The translations under genes were made by a program, and so were the position numbers. From the NCBI GenBank assembly GCA_963971535.1, contig OZ020591.1:19658290-19722289 (forward strand): DNA of 64,000 nucleotides, given 5' to 3'. Below, in pieces: positions 32,102 through 45,122 of this stretch. The stretch is from Notolepis coatsorum (taxonomy: Eukaryota > Chordata > Actinopteri > Aulopiformes > Paralepididae). The notes below the pieces were generated by a model. That model did not search any database. It was not told where the DNA came from and saw only the letters and a list, made by a program, of their open reading frames with translations. The first letter of the stretch is position 1. Every line of letters begins with the position of its first letter.

Positions 32102-32500
32102 AATGTGATTGATTGATTGATTGAACATTTTATTAACAGATTGCAGAATGGGTACAATACAGTACAGCTCAATACACACAATTAAGGGGATGCAGACCAG
32201 AGAAAGACTTTCGTTTTGTTTACATCAGGGTCCCCCATTTTCAATTCATCTTAACATATATGACATACAGATAGACATACTGCTATCTAGACATTTATGA
32301 CATACCAGATTTACACAGTACAGTTTGCGATACAAAAATAGTCTAAAAAGTATATACATTTGACGAAGAAACTGTACATTGGAGGAGGTTGGGTAGGTGG
32401 GGGTAGGGGGGGGGGTAGGTTGGGTAGGTGGGGTGGGGGGGTAACTGTACATTGGAGGGGGTTGGGTTAGGACATTTACAGGGGCCAGTTTTGAATTGCA
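32102..32500 (-). mobile_element. CR1/Jockey-like LINE 3'-UTR
   Basis: Starts with the tail complement (gtgattgattgattgattga) and continues through the shared UTR with G-rich tracts at 32400-32460. 5'-truncated. Confidence 0.8.
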
Positions 32501-32648
32501 GTGCTCTTTGTTGGTTGGTTGTTTTGGTTGTTGTGTTGGTTGGTTGCCTAGGCTAAAGTTAAAGCCATTGCTATTGTTAGGCTTGGGTTCCAGAGCACAT
32601 TTCTTATAAGACTTGTGGAACATTAATGCCGGTGTATAATGTGACAAT

Positions 32649-33140
32649 ATTTTTTTTTTAATCCTATTTTTCTCCTCCTGATTTTTCTGTGTTTTTCCTC
32701 CCATCCCAATTTAGCCGTTATGTCAATTCCCCCCTCCCCTACCTGGTCGTTGCGCGCATGTGCCCCCTACTGGTCGTTCTAGGGAGCCCTGAGGTCTATC
32801 ACATGCTTCCTCCGATACATATGGAGACAGCCAGCTGCTCTCTTTTCACCTGCCAGCGCGGACTCTCATTGGCGAGGAGTAACGTGTAGGAGGCTCACAC
32901 TGCCCCCGCCCTCTCCTGTCTTTTGCTGTGCAGACCTGCACCTGTGTCCTGTCCGACCTGTAGGAGTCGCTGTCCACAACGTCCAGATTACCACCCCATC
33001 GACTTCCCTCCCGCTAACTCTACCAATTGAGTTAGTATGACGGCCGGCCCAAGCCGGAGGCAACGCTGACAGCCGGAGTCGATACCGGTGTCTCGTGCGT
33101 TGGTGACGAGCGCAATGTCCGCTGCGCCACCCAGCCGCCT
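32649..33140 (-). mobile_element. tRNA-derived SINE with 12-bp TSD
   Basis: Same family as 22909-23390, reverse orientation, with the tRNA-like head at 33140 and the A-rich tail at 32649. The TSD taatgtgacaat lies at 32637-32648 and 33141-33152 and is perfect. Confidence 0.85.
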
Positions 33141-33654
33141 TAATGTGACAATTCTATGTAGATTGCCTAACTGATTAACACTAGCAGGGTTCCCACGGTA
33201 TCTGGAAAACATTGAAAACATGGGATTCATTTTTTCATTTTCCAGGTATGGAAAGGCATGGAAACTGAGCAAAAGTGACCAATTACATGGAAATATAAAC
33301 AGTTGTCCTGGAAAATTTTATTGGATGATTTGTAATAAAATTTAACTATTGAGCACAGAATTAACATGAGTTTATAAAAACCCTTTACATGTGAACCGCT
33401 TTTACTGTAGATAGAAATGGATGATCCCATGTTGTAGAGCATGCTCTTGGCATCCTATATGGTATATTGGATGTTGGAATTTGATGCAGGCAACTTGGTG
33501 AGCCAAGGGAGCCTTGGCATCTACAGTGAAACTTGAGTGAAACTTCTTATGCAAGTTTATCCTCAAATGTAAGTAGCTGTGTTTTAACTGTGTGGTAAAC
33601 CTGAGTTTATCAACATTAGTTAGTAAGCAGTGCAATCTTGCTAACTAGCTAGCC

Positions 33655-34085
33655 AAGATTGTGTTCGTCACCAACGCCGGAGATGCTGGATTCGCGTGTT
33701 CGAATCCAGCTCCCGGCATTGTCACCAGCTTGGCTGGCCGTTCACACTAATACAATTGGCAGTATTAGAGGGTGGGAAAGCTGGCGGGTGGGTCCTGGGC
33801 GTTGTGGACAGCGACCCCTACAGTTCGGTCGGGGCGCCTGCTCAGCGAGGGTAGGATCTGGAGAGAGGTAGTGCGGCCTCCCACACGTTACACTCTCCCA
33901 GTGAGAATCTGCGCGGCCAGGCTGGCCTGCCGGCTGGCTGCACATGCGTCGGAGGAAAGCATGTGACAGTCTCCGGTCTCTCGGACCAACAGTAGGGGAA
34001 AGTGCGCAACAACCAGGAAGGGTGGGATGGGAGAAAAATCGGAAAAAGGAGGGGGGAAAAGATAAAATAATATAAAAAAAAAAAA
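33655..34085 (+). mobile_element. tRNA-derived SINE, 5'-truncated
   Basis: B-box region gtgttcgaatccagc, then the body shared with 22909-23390, and a terminal poly(A) at 34075-34088. Nested in the 33185-35723 element and directly abutting the minisatellite. Confidence 0.75.
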
Positions 34086-34087
34086 AA

Positions 34088-35262
34088 ACTAGCTAGCCAA
34101 CGTTAGCTCTCACAACGAGCCAGTTAGCCAGCGCCAGGTACAGTAGCTAGCCAACGTTAGCTCTCATAACGAGCCAGTTAGCCAGCGCCAGGTACAGTAG
34201 CTAGCCAACGTTAGCTCTCATAACGAGCCAGTTAGCCAGCGCCAGGTACAGTAGCTACCAATGTTAGCTCTCATAACGAGCCAGTTAGCCAGCGCCAGGT
34301 ACAGACTGTAGCTAGCCAACGTTAGCTCTCATAACGAGCCAGTTAGCCAGCGCCAGGTACAGTAGCTAGCCAACGTTAGCTCTCATAACGAGCCAGTTAG
34401 CCAGCGCCAGGTACAGTAGCTACCAACGTTAGCTCTCATAACGAGGCAGTTAGCCAGCGCCAGGTACAGTAGCTACCAACGTTAGCTCTCATAACGAGGC
34501 AGTTAGCCAGCGCCAGGTACAGTAGCTACCAACGTTAGCTCTCATAACGAGCCAGTTAGCCAGCGCCAGGTACAGTAGCTAGCCAACGTTAGCTCTCATA
34601 ACGAGCCAGTTAGCCAGCGCCAGGTACAGTAGCTAGCCAACGTTAGCTCTCATAACGAGCCAGTTAGCAAGCACCAGGTACAGTAGCTAGCCAACGTTAG
34701 CTCTCATAACGAGCCAGTTAGCCAGCACCAGGTACAGTAGCTACCAACCTTAGCTCTCATAACGATAGCCAGTTAGCCAGCACCGGGTACAGTAGCTAGC
34801 CAACGTTAGCTCTCATAACGAGCCAGTTAGCCAGCGCCAGGTACAGACTGTAGCTAGCCAACATTAGCTCTCATAACGAGCCAGTTAGCCAGCGCCAGGT
34901 ACAGTAGCTAGCCAACGTTAGCTCTCATAACGAGCCAGTTAGCCAGCGCCAGGTACAGTAGCTACCAACGTTAGCTCTCATAACGAGGCAGTTAGCCAGC
35001 GCCAGGTACAGTAGCTACCAACGTTAGCTCTCATAACGAGCCAGTTAGCCAGCGCCAGGTACAGTAGCTAGCCAACGTTAGCTCTCATAACGAGCCAGTT
35101 AGCCAGCGCCAGGTACAGTAGCTAGCCAACGTTAGCTCTCATAACGAGCCAGTTAGCCAGCACCAGGTACAGTAGCTAACAACCTTAGCTCTCATAACGA
35201 TAGCCAGTTAGCCAGCGCCGGGTACAGTAGCTAGCCAACGTTAGCTCTCATAACGAGCCAGG
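34088..35262. repeat. 54-bp minisatellite, about 21 units
   Basis: Unit: agctagccaacgttagctct, then cataacgagccagttagcca, then gcgccaggtacagt. Variants lack agcc or add act. The array begins at the SINE poly(A) tail. Confidence 0.97.
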
Positions 35263-35797
35263 AAGAGAAGAGACCGCGAAGATGGAAGAGGAGGATGACA
35301 GAGGAAAAGGGAGAACAGTGGAGAGGAGTTGAGAAGAGTAGGAAGAGAAGACGGGAGCGGACACGAGGGGAGGTGTGGAGAGAAGAGGACAGGATGAGAT
35401 AGGAGAGTGGAAGAGAGAACATATATCAATCCCAGTGCTCATGTGTTCAATAAATTGTTGTTCATCTACAGCTTGTTGCATTATTTCATGCATTGATATT
35501 ATCAATAAGACATAATCTCTAAGCATTTACAATGTAGACTTGACTGGCACATCTTTTAAATCAAGTAAATAGTCAGGTGTCCTAGGGGGTTGAGTCTGTG
35601 AGGGGAGGGGGGAGCGGATGAGGGCGGAAAACTTCAGGGGCCTATAGATCATCACTTAATATGGTACCTGGAAAATCAGGAGGTAGTATGGAAAAAAATT
35701 TCAAGGCAACCGTGGGAACCCTGACTAGCCATCATAGCTAACGTTACAGTAGCCTGTAGAGTAGACTGTCCCTGACCAAATACAGTCAGGAATAAAT

Positions 35798-38658
35798 TAG
35801 GGGTGGAACGGTTCACAAAATCCACGGTTCAGTTCATATCACGGTTTTGGGGTCACGGTTTTCGGTATACGTTGTTTTTTATTGAAACATGTTTGAACAC
35901 TTCAAAAATACCATACATCAGCATAAGATATATAGCCTAAAAATAATCCAACTTTTCAGTTATTCTCAAGGACGTAGTCATGCAAAAACTGAAAGAATGA
36001 GGCAGTTTGACATCACACACAACATTTTGACAGTGACCAGCAGGGGAGGAAATTAGGCCACTTTACTCGCCAAATGCAAGTATTTTTTACGTTTGGCGAG
36101 TGATTCATGAAGACCACTCGCCAGTCTGGCGAGTATACAAAAAAAAAAAACATTCTGCAATCACTGCACTGGCAAACGGTGCGCGTCTTCTGAGTGCTCG
36201 CTTTAGTTGACAGTGCCACGAGAGCACTGCACAAGACCACCCGCGGACATATAATGTTTAATAAAAGTTCGCGCAGTACTGGCCAACCCGCGGACACATG
36301 ATAAAAGTCCTGCGTTACTAGGCTAGCCATCAGGAGCACTCTCAAACGGATAACGTTAAACACAGCAGAAGATGGAAAACAGACAGACTGACCAACGGGG
36401 AACTGCATCCAACCCTGGTACAACCCTTGAGCAGGGTGCGATCCAGGAGGGGAGCCCGGGGAGCTATAGCTCCCCTAGATCAGACATCAGCTCCCCTGCA
36501 AACTTGATTTGCGATTTTTTGGGGGGTCTCTAAATTACTATTATATATTATTCACTGACAGTGAAGCTGACAGAGCAGCAGGAGGCGGGAATCGGATCAT
36601 CTACAGGCGCGCCGCGCAATTACACCTGCGGCTGGTGCTGCTCCGGTGGCCGTGGGGACTATTATTAGTTAAATATAAATCATTGTTTTGAGATTCACGT
36701 CACTCACAGTGGTGACTGTGGTGGGCGTCAGCGTCACTGCAGGCAGCCAATGTATCGATTCGTCGCAGCCAATGTAAATGCAGCAAGCAAATAAATGTAG
36801 CCTATTAGGGTCTTCAAATATGATATGAAATATGGGCGCGTTTCCTAGTGGTCGAAGCAAGCTCAGTGACTCGTCAGTCGAGAAAATAATGCTTGGGACC
36901 AGGAGTATTTCATATTGTTAGTAAGTCAGGAGTCTGAGAGATAATCATCTCTATCTAACTAAATAGATATTTTTTTTTATCATGGAATGTGCTGTGGAAG
37001 CCCCGTCCAGACGGCCGGACGGTAAGTGCGTTGTCCTGAGCACTCCTCGCTGAGAGGCGCGGCGCGGCTAATATTGTGAAGAGTAGAGATTAATGTTTTA
37101 TGCTAATAAATATTTTAAAGAGTAGAGACACGGTGTGATTATTTTACTATGATTGAAAATCAATTTAGACGAAGACATACAAAGAAGTAATTATCACAAT
37201 TAGCGATTTTTTTTGTCTGGTAAAAAATCTGTTTGGCTGGTAAAACAAAATCAGATACTCGCCAGTTGGCTGGTAAGCCAAAAAGTTAGTTTCCTCCCCT
37301 GGTGACCAGTTAGAGCTAGGAGAGATTTTGGTACAGCAAGAGGGGAGGCATTGCTGATTTAAACATGCTTCTCATTTATTTGGTAAAAATAAGGTTTACA
37401 GCGGTTTGCCTTAAATAATGTTTGGCACACTAAGACCGAACTGACTGAAAAATATAGGCTACATTGGTCAAAGTATTAACTTAGTGCAAACAAACAAAAT
37501 AATTAAACCTTTCTATTTTTGTGGCCACATTATATACAAAGGCCATCAACATAAAGTATGCATATGCTCAACCAGCACTAGACTTTCTTTTCTTTAAAAT
37601 AAACATAAAAAAAACAATGTCAACAATGTTTAAATTCCCTGATTGTCAGTTCTTAACCCTTTCACTGCCGCACTACCAAAGGGTTAACCCTTTCACTGCG
37701 ACAATACACAGAAGGTTAATGGAAAGATTCGTTTTCCGCTTGAAATTAAAGTGCAGTATTTGAAATACAATGAAAGGAATATGGCTGGATTTCTTATGTC
37801 ACTGTGTTATTTAAAATAAATAAACAAACAAATTAGAAGGCCATCAATATAAAATGCAGCATAAATCAAACTAACACACACACTACTGTTTCAAAACAAC
37901 ACTGTTCTGTTCATTCTATTTTTAAAATATGTACATTGTCTGTCTTTATTTAGACTAACATTATTTAAATATTGAGTGCAACACAGTAATTGTGAAACTG
38001 TGGTGGATTAACGTAATTCACCCACGGAACTGTCTATGGGTTGGGGGGTCCACACGGACAATTTAGCGTGTGGTACCTTACTACCTTCGTACCTTCTCGA
38101 ATCTACCTGCAGTGGAAGTAGAGTAGAGTCTAATCGAGTTGATACCATGCAGTGGAAAAGCTGCAATAGTCCCGGTTGGATAGTTAGTAAGTAAACACAG
38201 TTGTATGTTAGCCTTCTTGGATGTTGAATAAACGCCTAGCATTGTCTTTCGATACCCCACCTCAGACTCCCATTTTCTTCTCTGCTAGCTACGGTAACAT
38301 TTCATTGATGTTTGATAATGATTTCACTGGCTGTATTGGAGCTGGCGGGCTACCATAGTTAAACGTGCATTGTACTTGTAGCGTCACAAACCGTGCTAAC
38401 GTGTGTAGGCCTATGTAATGTTAATGCCTGTTTTTAAAGTTGTAATGAAGATTGATTTATATTGCGCTTGCCATTTCCACAAACTTTCTACAAACTGACT
38501 AGCACCTGCTGCTGCAGCCGGCGCTTCACCGCTCCCGCCTCCGTGCCAAATGAAGATTTTTTTTGCACATCCCCTGAACCGAACAATACACACATGCCCC
38601 GAACCGTGGAGGTCGTACCGAACGGTGTACGGTTTGAATGCGTACCGTTCCACCCCTA
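35798..38658. mobile_element. hAT element, 2.9 kb, 8-bp TSD, interrupted
   Basis: The ends TAGGGGTGGAACGGT and ACCGTTCCACCCCTA are inverted repeats. The TSD gaataaat lies at 35790-35797 and 38659-38666. No transposase frame survives. It contains the second hAT element at 36041-37301. Confidence 0.85.
36041..37301. mobile_element. Nested hAT element, 1261 bp, 8-bp TSD
   Basis: The ends are CAGGGGAGGAAATTAGGCC and AGTTTCCTCCCCTG. The TSD gtgaccag lies at 36033-36040 and 37302-37309. The word actcgcca recurs near both ends. A second copy is at 43788-44550. Confidence 0.88.
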
Positions 38659-38666
38659 GAATAAAT

Positions 38667-39310
38667 CCATGGGGGAATAGATCCACAGATTGAAGATGCT
38701 GTGCAACTTAGATGTGTTTAAAACCTCTTCCACCCGACGGGACCGGTACAGGTGCCGAAATTACATCTGGTCATAAATCAATATTTTCCAGATTGTTCTA
38801 TAAAAGTAGCGATTTTTATTTCAAACGTATTCAAGTATAAACATCATAACCATGTCACAACAGCATGTATAATGTATATTATCATCAATACGTTTGTTTA
38901 GGAATAGGTTAAAGTGTTAGATCGATTTTCCTCTTTGAAATGTCTGTATATTCCGCAAGAGGCGACCATTTTGTAAAACCTTGAATCATGGGAATTGTCG
39001 TTTTTTCCTTCCTGTAAGTTTCTATGGGGTTCAAGGTTCAATGTTCTGTATGGATTATTTCAATAACTGTTATTATTCGGGATAATTCTACCACAAAAGG
39101 TAAAGTTTTTGACAAATATTGAAACACAGTTAGTTTCTCTTCCCTATTGTTAGCATGCAGCAACAATTAGATCTGAAATTAGTTTCAAAATGGTTGCACT
39201 GTGGTGAAAATAAAAAAGTACAGTAGATTTCATTATCTGTTCCTATGCACGCCTGGTGATACTAAGTCCAAATTGAACTCGGCCATTTGAAAGATAATAT
39301 GTATATATAT
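38667..39310. other. Stretch with no recognised gene
   Basis: No coding frame or repeat termini recognised. Confidence 0.4.
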
Positions 39311-40641
39311 TAGTGCTGTCAATCGATTAAAATATTTAATCTGATTAATCGCATGATTGTCCATAGATAACCCACGATTAATCGCAAATTAATCGCATTT
39401 TCTTTAAAAAAAATGTATCTACCTTAACATTTTCCTTGCCAAAAACGCTGTACAGCGATATTGCCCGCCATGCGAATTCTGCCAATACCGCTGTCCAGCG
39501 ATTTTGAGATCAATATTTCATTTTTTCGCCATGGCATTCATAATTCATATATACACCCGCAACGCTGCAGCTGGACCCTAAAGGTGAAGGCAACGACGGC
39601 TCAATACCGCCGCCTGGTGGATGGTCGGGCGAGTTACACTCGCCTACAGGATATGGCTGGTGTGCGTCGATTAAACTCATCCGGCCGTCAGATATCGTTG
39701 CATGACTCCCGACAGACACAAATACACAATGTACATAATGGATAGCTTTCTAAACTTAATAATCTATATGATTTCGGCGTTTATTGCGACATACAAACCG
39801 GAAATGGACCTAGGCGATCAACGTCGTATACTTGGGATCTTTCACCGCCAGTCTCTTTGACCCATGGTAAGAGGACACTAACGTTATTTTCAACCCAATT
39901 GTGAGTTTCCTTGTTTGCAAACCATCTGATCAATATATCCACCCATATCCACCCATACTACATAAAGCAGTTACTGATGATCGGGGAATTATAAACGACC
40001 CCCCCCCCCCCCTTTCCTGCATAACGTATACCGATCATATACAGTTTAATTTTTTAATATAGCGTGTATAGGGGGGGAACGGCAATCGATAAGCTATATA
40101 TGCGTTTAGGCCTATAACTCACGTTCTAGGAATTACTGCAGAAAACGATAAAAACACTTATATTCTAGAAGGTATTTTTGTATGAATGTATGAATGAAAA
40201 AGTATAACGTTCCCACATCCTGAACGATAGATAATCGATGTTGAATGGGCCATAGTAATGTCAATATAGCGATCAAATTTAAAAAGTTATAGCCCTGCAA
40301 AGAAGTTGAGCCACTCCCTAGACTTATAGCGCTGGCAGACTGGGTACAATGATGGGCACAATGCCCGGCGGGCAATGTGTTAAACGGATCTTTTTCAAGT
40401 TCCAAGTTTTAATACTCTTATCAACATGAGAGTCAACAAATGCTTGCTTTATGCAGCCATTTAACACAAAAGGATGACCCTCATGCATTGCAAATTTGCA
40501 TCAAATTCAAAACAGTGATGCACAAAATAACTTAAAAGAAAATAATCATTTAAAACAATGAATAAAGTGTGCATGAAATAATAGGGGAAAGAAAACGTTA
40601 GTAACTTGTTACATTCACCCACACAAGGGCTGAGTACTCAC

Positions 40642-42753
40642 TAGGCTTGGGCGGTATGACAGTATTACGGTATACCAGGGTATTTCGAGATCCCGCCGGT
40701 ATGATTCTCAATACCGTGACGTCACAGACTGCTATTACAGACACGGACTTGATTCTAGTGCACAGCACGCGCCAGCAGAGGGTTACGTGGCTATCGTTCT
40801 GAGAGCTAACGTCTCTGCCTGGCTGGTTGCTGGCTAACTAATGTGGCTAATCGTTCTGAGAGCTAACGTCTCTGCCTGGCTGGTTGCTGGCTAACTAACG
40901 TGGCTAATCGTTCCGGGAGCTAACGTCTCTGCCTGGCTGGTTGCTGGCTAACTAACGTGGCTAATCGTTCTGAGAGCTAACGTCTCTGCCTGGCTGGTTG
41001 CTGGCTAACTAACGTGGCTAATCGTTCTGAGAGCTAACGTCTCTGCCTGGCTGGTTGCTGGCTAACTAACGTGGCTAATCGTTCCGGGAGCTAACGTCTC
41101 TGCCTGGCTGGTTGCTGGCTAACTAACGTGGCTAATCGTTCTGAGAGCTAACGTCTCTGCCTGGCTGGTTGCTGGCTAACTAACATGGCTAATCGTTCCG
41201 GGAGCTAACGTCTCTGCCTGGCTGGTTGCTGGCTAACTAACGTGGCTAATCGTTCTGAGAGCTAACGTCTCTGCCTGGCTGGTTGCTGGCTAACTAACGT
41301 GGCTAATCGTTTGGGGAGCTAACGTCTCTGCCTGGCTGGTTGCTGGCTAACTAATGTGGCTAATCGTTCCGGGAGCTAACGTCTCTACCTGGCTGGTTGC
41401 TGGCTAACTAACGTGGCTAATCGTTCCGGGAGCTAACGTCTCTGCCTGGCTGGTTGCTGGCTAACTAACGTGGCTAATTGTTCTGAGAGCTAACGTCTCT
41501 GCCTGGCTGGTTGCTGGCTAACTAACGTGGCTAATCGTTCCGGGAGCTAACGTCTCTGCCTGGCTGGTTACTGGCTAACTAATGTGGCTAATCATTCTGA
41601 GAGCTAACATCTCTGCCTGGCTGGTTGCTGGCTAACTAACATGGCTAATCGTTTTGAGAGCTAACATCTCTGCCTGGCTGGTTGCTGGCTAACTAACGTG
41701 GCTAATCGTTCCAGGAGCTAACGTCTCTGCCTGGCTGGTTGCTGGCTAACTAACGTGGCTAATCGTTCTGAGAGCTAACGTCTCTGCCTGGCTGGTTGCT
41801 GGCTAACTAACGTGGCTAATCGTTCGGGGAGCTAACGTCTCTGCCTGGCTGGTTGCTGGCTAACTAATGTGGCTAATCGTTCCGGGAGCTAACGTCTCTA
41901 CCTGGCTGGTTGCTGGCTAACTAACGTGGCTAATCGTTCCGGGAGCTAATGTCTCTGCCTGGCTGGTTGCTGGCTAACTAACGTGGCTAATCGTTTTGAG
42001 AGCTAACATCTCTGCCTGGCTGGTTGCTGGCTAACTAACGTGGCTAATCGTTCCTGGAGCTAACGTCTCTGCCTGGCTGGTTGCCGGCTAACTAACGTGG
42101 CTAATCGTTCCGGGAGCTAACGTCTCTGCCTGGCTGGTTGCTGGCTAATTAACGTGGCTAATCATTCCGGGAGCTGACGTCTCTGCCTGGCTGGTTGCTG
42201 GCTAACTAACGTGGCTAATCGTTCTGAGAGCTAACGTCTCTGCCTGGCTGGTTGCTGGCTAACTAACATGGCTAATCGTTCCGGGAGCTAACGTCTCTGC
42301 CTGGCTGGTTGCTGGCTAACTAACGTGGCTAATCGTTCTGAGAGCTAACGTCTCTGCCTGGCTGGTTGCTGGCTAACTAACGTGGCTAATCGTTCTGAGA
42401 GCTAACGTCTCTGCCTGGCTGGTTGCTGGCTAACTAACGTGGCTAATCGTTCTGAGAGCTAACGTCTGCCTGGCTGGCTAACTGGCTATCGTTCTGTGAT
42501 ATGTTTACTTGGTAACACGGGTTGCTAAGGAAGGTTATTCGAGGTTGAAAGTGCACTTTTAGGTTGAAAGAACGGCCCTAATGTCAACGTGTTTCAATAT
42601 AAGCGTTATGTATGGTGATAACGAGTATATTGTTAGCTCCGCCCCCCCCCCCCCCCCTGATGAAAATTAAAGTCATACCGTCATATACCGTATACCGGGG
42701 TATTATGTCAGCAAGGTATGACGGTATGAAAAAAATTATACCGCCCAAGCCTA
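40642..42753. mobile_element. Non-autonomous hAT element inflated by a minisatellite, 8-bp TSD
   Basis: Same terminal repeats as 7288-8042. The TSD gtactcac lies at 40634-40641 and 42754-42761. About 1.7 of its 2.1 kb is the 57-bp array. Confidence 0.92.
40790..42478. repeat. 57-bp minisatellite, about 29 units
   Basis: Unit: taacgtggctaatcgttctg, then agagctaacgtctctgcctg, then gctggttgctggctaac. Two main unit types alternate (tctgagag and tccgggag), which points to higher-order duplication. Confidence 0.97.
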
Positions 42754-42769
42754 GTACTCACACCCCCCC

Positions 42770-42948
<179 letters not shown>

Positions 42949-43591
42949 TGAGTCATAAACAAACATAGTATCAATGTTAGTATCAATAATACACCTGAGT
43001 GAAGTCTAGTTTAAAAAAAAAGTTAAAAAAATTATATATTATATTTCTAAAAAGTTAATCGTGAGTTAAAAAAATAGTGGCGTTAATAGAATCGGGCGTT
43101 AATACCGCATTCACTTTTTACAGCCTTAATATATATATAAATGTGCGAATTGGCTATAATAAGGTCATTTATAAGCCTGCTATTCTATATTCTATAATAA
43201 TATTTCTAATTGCATTGCTCCGGATGGGAGAATTCAGTACTGTATCTACAGAACCTTCTGTTTAATCATCTTCCCTTTATTCATTTCCTTAGATTTTTTG
43301 GTACATGATCTCAAGGAGGTACTGAACGAGATCAGTGGCAGTTTTTAATGTTTGGTCAAAGATGCAAAGAAAAATCATAATTCATATTCTCCTTTGTTTC
43401 ATCACAATTTAAGCAAGCCTAGTAATAGACACAATATTTCTGACACTGGGAATACATTCACTGAGGTCCATAGATGTCCCTAGATACCAGGAATATGCAA
43501 ATGGACCTTGTAGAAGTGGAGCAATATTACATTTACTTAGGTATGTATTTTAGGCGGATTTTCAGAAAATATGCTCCGGGCTTAAGAGGTT

Positions 43592-43787
43592 AAGTCTCCT
43601 GATGTGATCTGTTTAGGTCTCCTGATGTGATTTGTTTAGGTCTCCTTATGTGATCTGTTTAGGTCTCCTGATGTGATCTCTTTAGGTCTCCTGGTGTGAT
43701 CTGTTTAGGTCTCCTTATGTGATATGTTTAGGTCTCCTGGTGTGATCTGTTTAGGTCTCCTGATGTGATCTGTTTATGTCTCCCAAT
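43592..43787. repeat. 23-bp tandem repeat, about 8 units
   Basis: Unit ggtctcctgatgtgatctgt plus tta. The last unit is interrupted by the hAT element at 43788. Confidence 0.95.
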
Positions 43788-44550
43788 CAGGGGAGGAAAT
43801 TAGGCCATTTTACTCGCCAAATGTGAGTATTTTTTATGTTTGGCGAGTGATTCATGAAGACCACTCGCCACACTGGCGACTAAGTAAAGAAAACAAAACA
43901 AAAAAACCATGAACTTCGGAAAATGCGTCAGAAATGTCAACTGGAATAGCTGGGAGTTAACATGGCTAGCTAGTTAGCTGTAATGGATCATATGACGTGG
44001 TGTGCTGTTAGTTATCTGAAAATAATACGGGGGTAATTAACGTGAGCTAATGTTAGCCCTTCGACGAGTGGTTTGCATGGACACTGGACAGTAACGTTAG
44101 CTACAGCTTCTAGTGTGCTGACAGGAAAGTAATAAACAACATGGTCCGTGCGGAACCCTTCCCCAACACATAGTTCCGTCGGTGGTTTGATTGATTGATT
44201 GATTGAAAACTTTATTAACAGATTGCAGAATGGGTACAGTACAGCTCAATACACACAATTGTTAAGGGGAAAACTTTCGTCTTGTTTACATCAGGGTCCC
44301 CCATTTTCAATTCATCATAACATATGACATACACGACATACAGATAGACAGTACTGCTACATCTATACATTTATGACATACCAGATTTGCAAATACAGTA
44401 CTGTTTGTGATACAAAAAGAGTCTTTGTTAGAGTTGTTGATCTTCCACAAAAGATTTATTTTTGGCTGGTAAAAAATTTGTTTGGCTGGTAAAAAAAAAT
44501 CATCTACTCGCCAGTTGGCTGGTAAGCCAAAAAGTTAGTTTCCTCCCCTG
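43788..44550. mobile_element. hAT element, second copy of the CAGGGGAGGAAATTAGGCC family
   Basis: Flanked by ctcccaat (43780-43787) and ctcccgat (44551-44558), an 8-bp TSD with one mismatch. Much of the interior is replaced by the LINE 3'-UTR scrap at 44188-44425 (minus strand). Confidence 0.85.
44188..44425 (-). mobile_element. CR1/Jockey-like LINE 3'-UTR
   Basis: tttgattgattgattgattg then the shared 3'-UTR read in reverse, nested in the hAT copy. Confidence 0.8.
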
Positions 44551-44642
44551 CTCCCGATGCGTGAGGTTATGAATTTACCGGCGCAGGTTTTTGTAAATCC
44601 TTTTGATTTTCAAGAATCGGCACCAACCGTGTGGGTAAATTC

Positions 44643-45122
44643 TAGGGATGCACCGATCCGATATTGGTATCGGCCACCGATATCAGTAAAATAGCTGGAT
44701 CGGGTATAGGTAAAAGAAATATATATATATTTTTTTAATAATAAATAAAATAAGAAATAACAATTCAGTACATTTATATCTGTGTTAATTTGTTACATTT
44801 AGTTTCACTAAGTTAGGAAAGTAATGTTTTAAGTCAAGCCTGATGTTGCCTTGCACAAAAGAATGATCCCAGTCTCTTCCACACAGTGACAGTCAGGCAT
44901 ACAGTTTATTAATTGAATGAATGAAGTTTATTTTCTGTCTTTGTTTACAACAAATCAAAAACACACTTGTGATCCTTTACAATTCTTAAAAAAAAATTAA
45001 ATTAAAAAATTAAAAAACGTGGATAAAATAAAATGTTTTGACTTTTTTGGAAGAAAAATGTAACAATGGGTATTGTATCGGTATTGGCCGATACCCAAAC
45101 CCAGGTATCGGTATCGGGATTG
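44643..45122. mobile_element. hAT-like element fragment (TAGGGATGCACCGATCC end)
   Basis: The left terminus is followed by tatcggccaccgatatcag, and related words return at 45075-45120. The right terminus is missing; LINE sequence begins at about 45123. Confidence 0.55.

Larger units (their letters stand above)
33185..35723. mobile_element. DNA transposon with CAGGGTTCCCACGG ends, holding a SINE and a minisatellite
   Basis: The left end CAGGGTTCCCACGGT matches the right end ACCGTGGGAACCCTG in inverse. A 5-bp actag repeat flanks it. Next to both ends are words built on tggaaa. The superfamily is uncertain because the TSD is shorter than the hAT standard. Frames at 33227-33635 have no domain. 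Confidence 0.65.
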
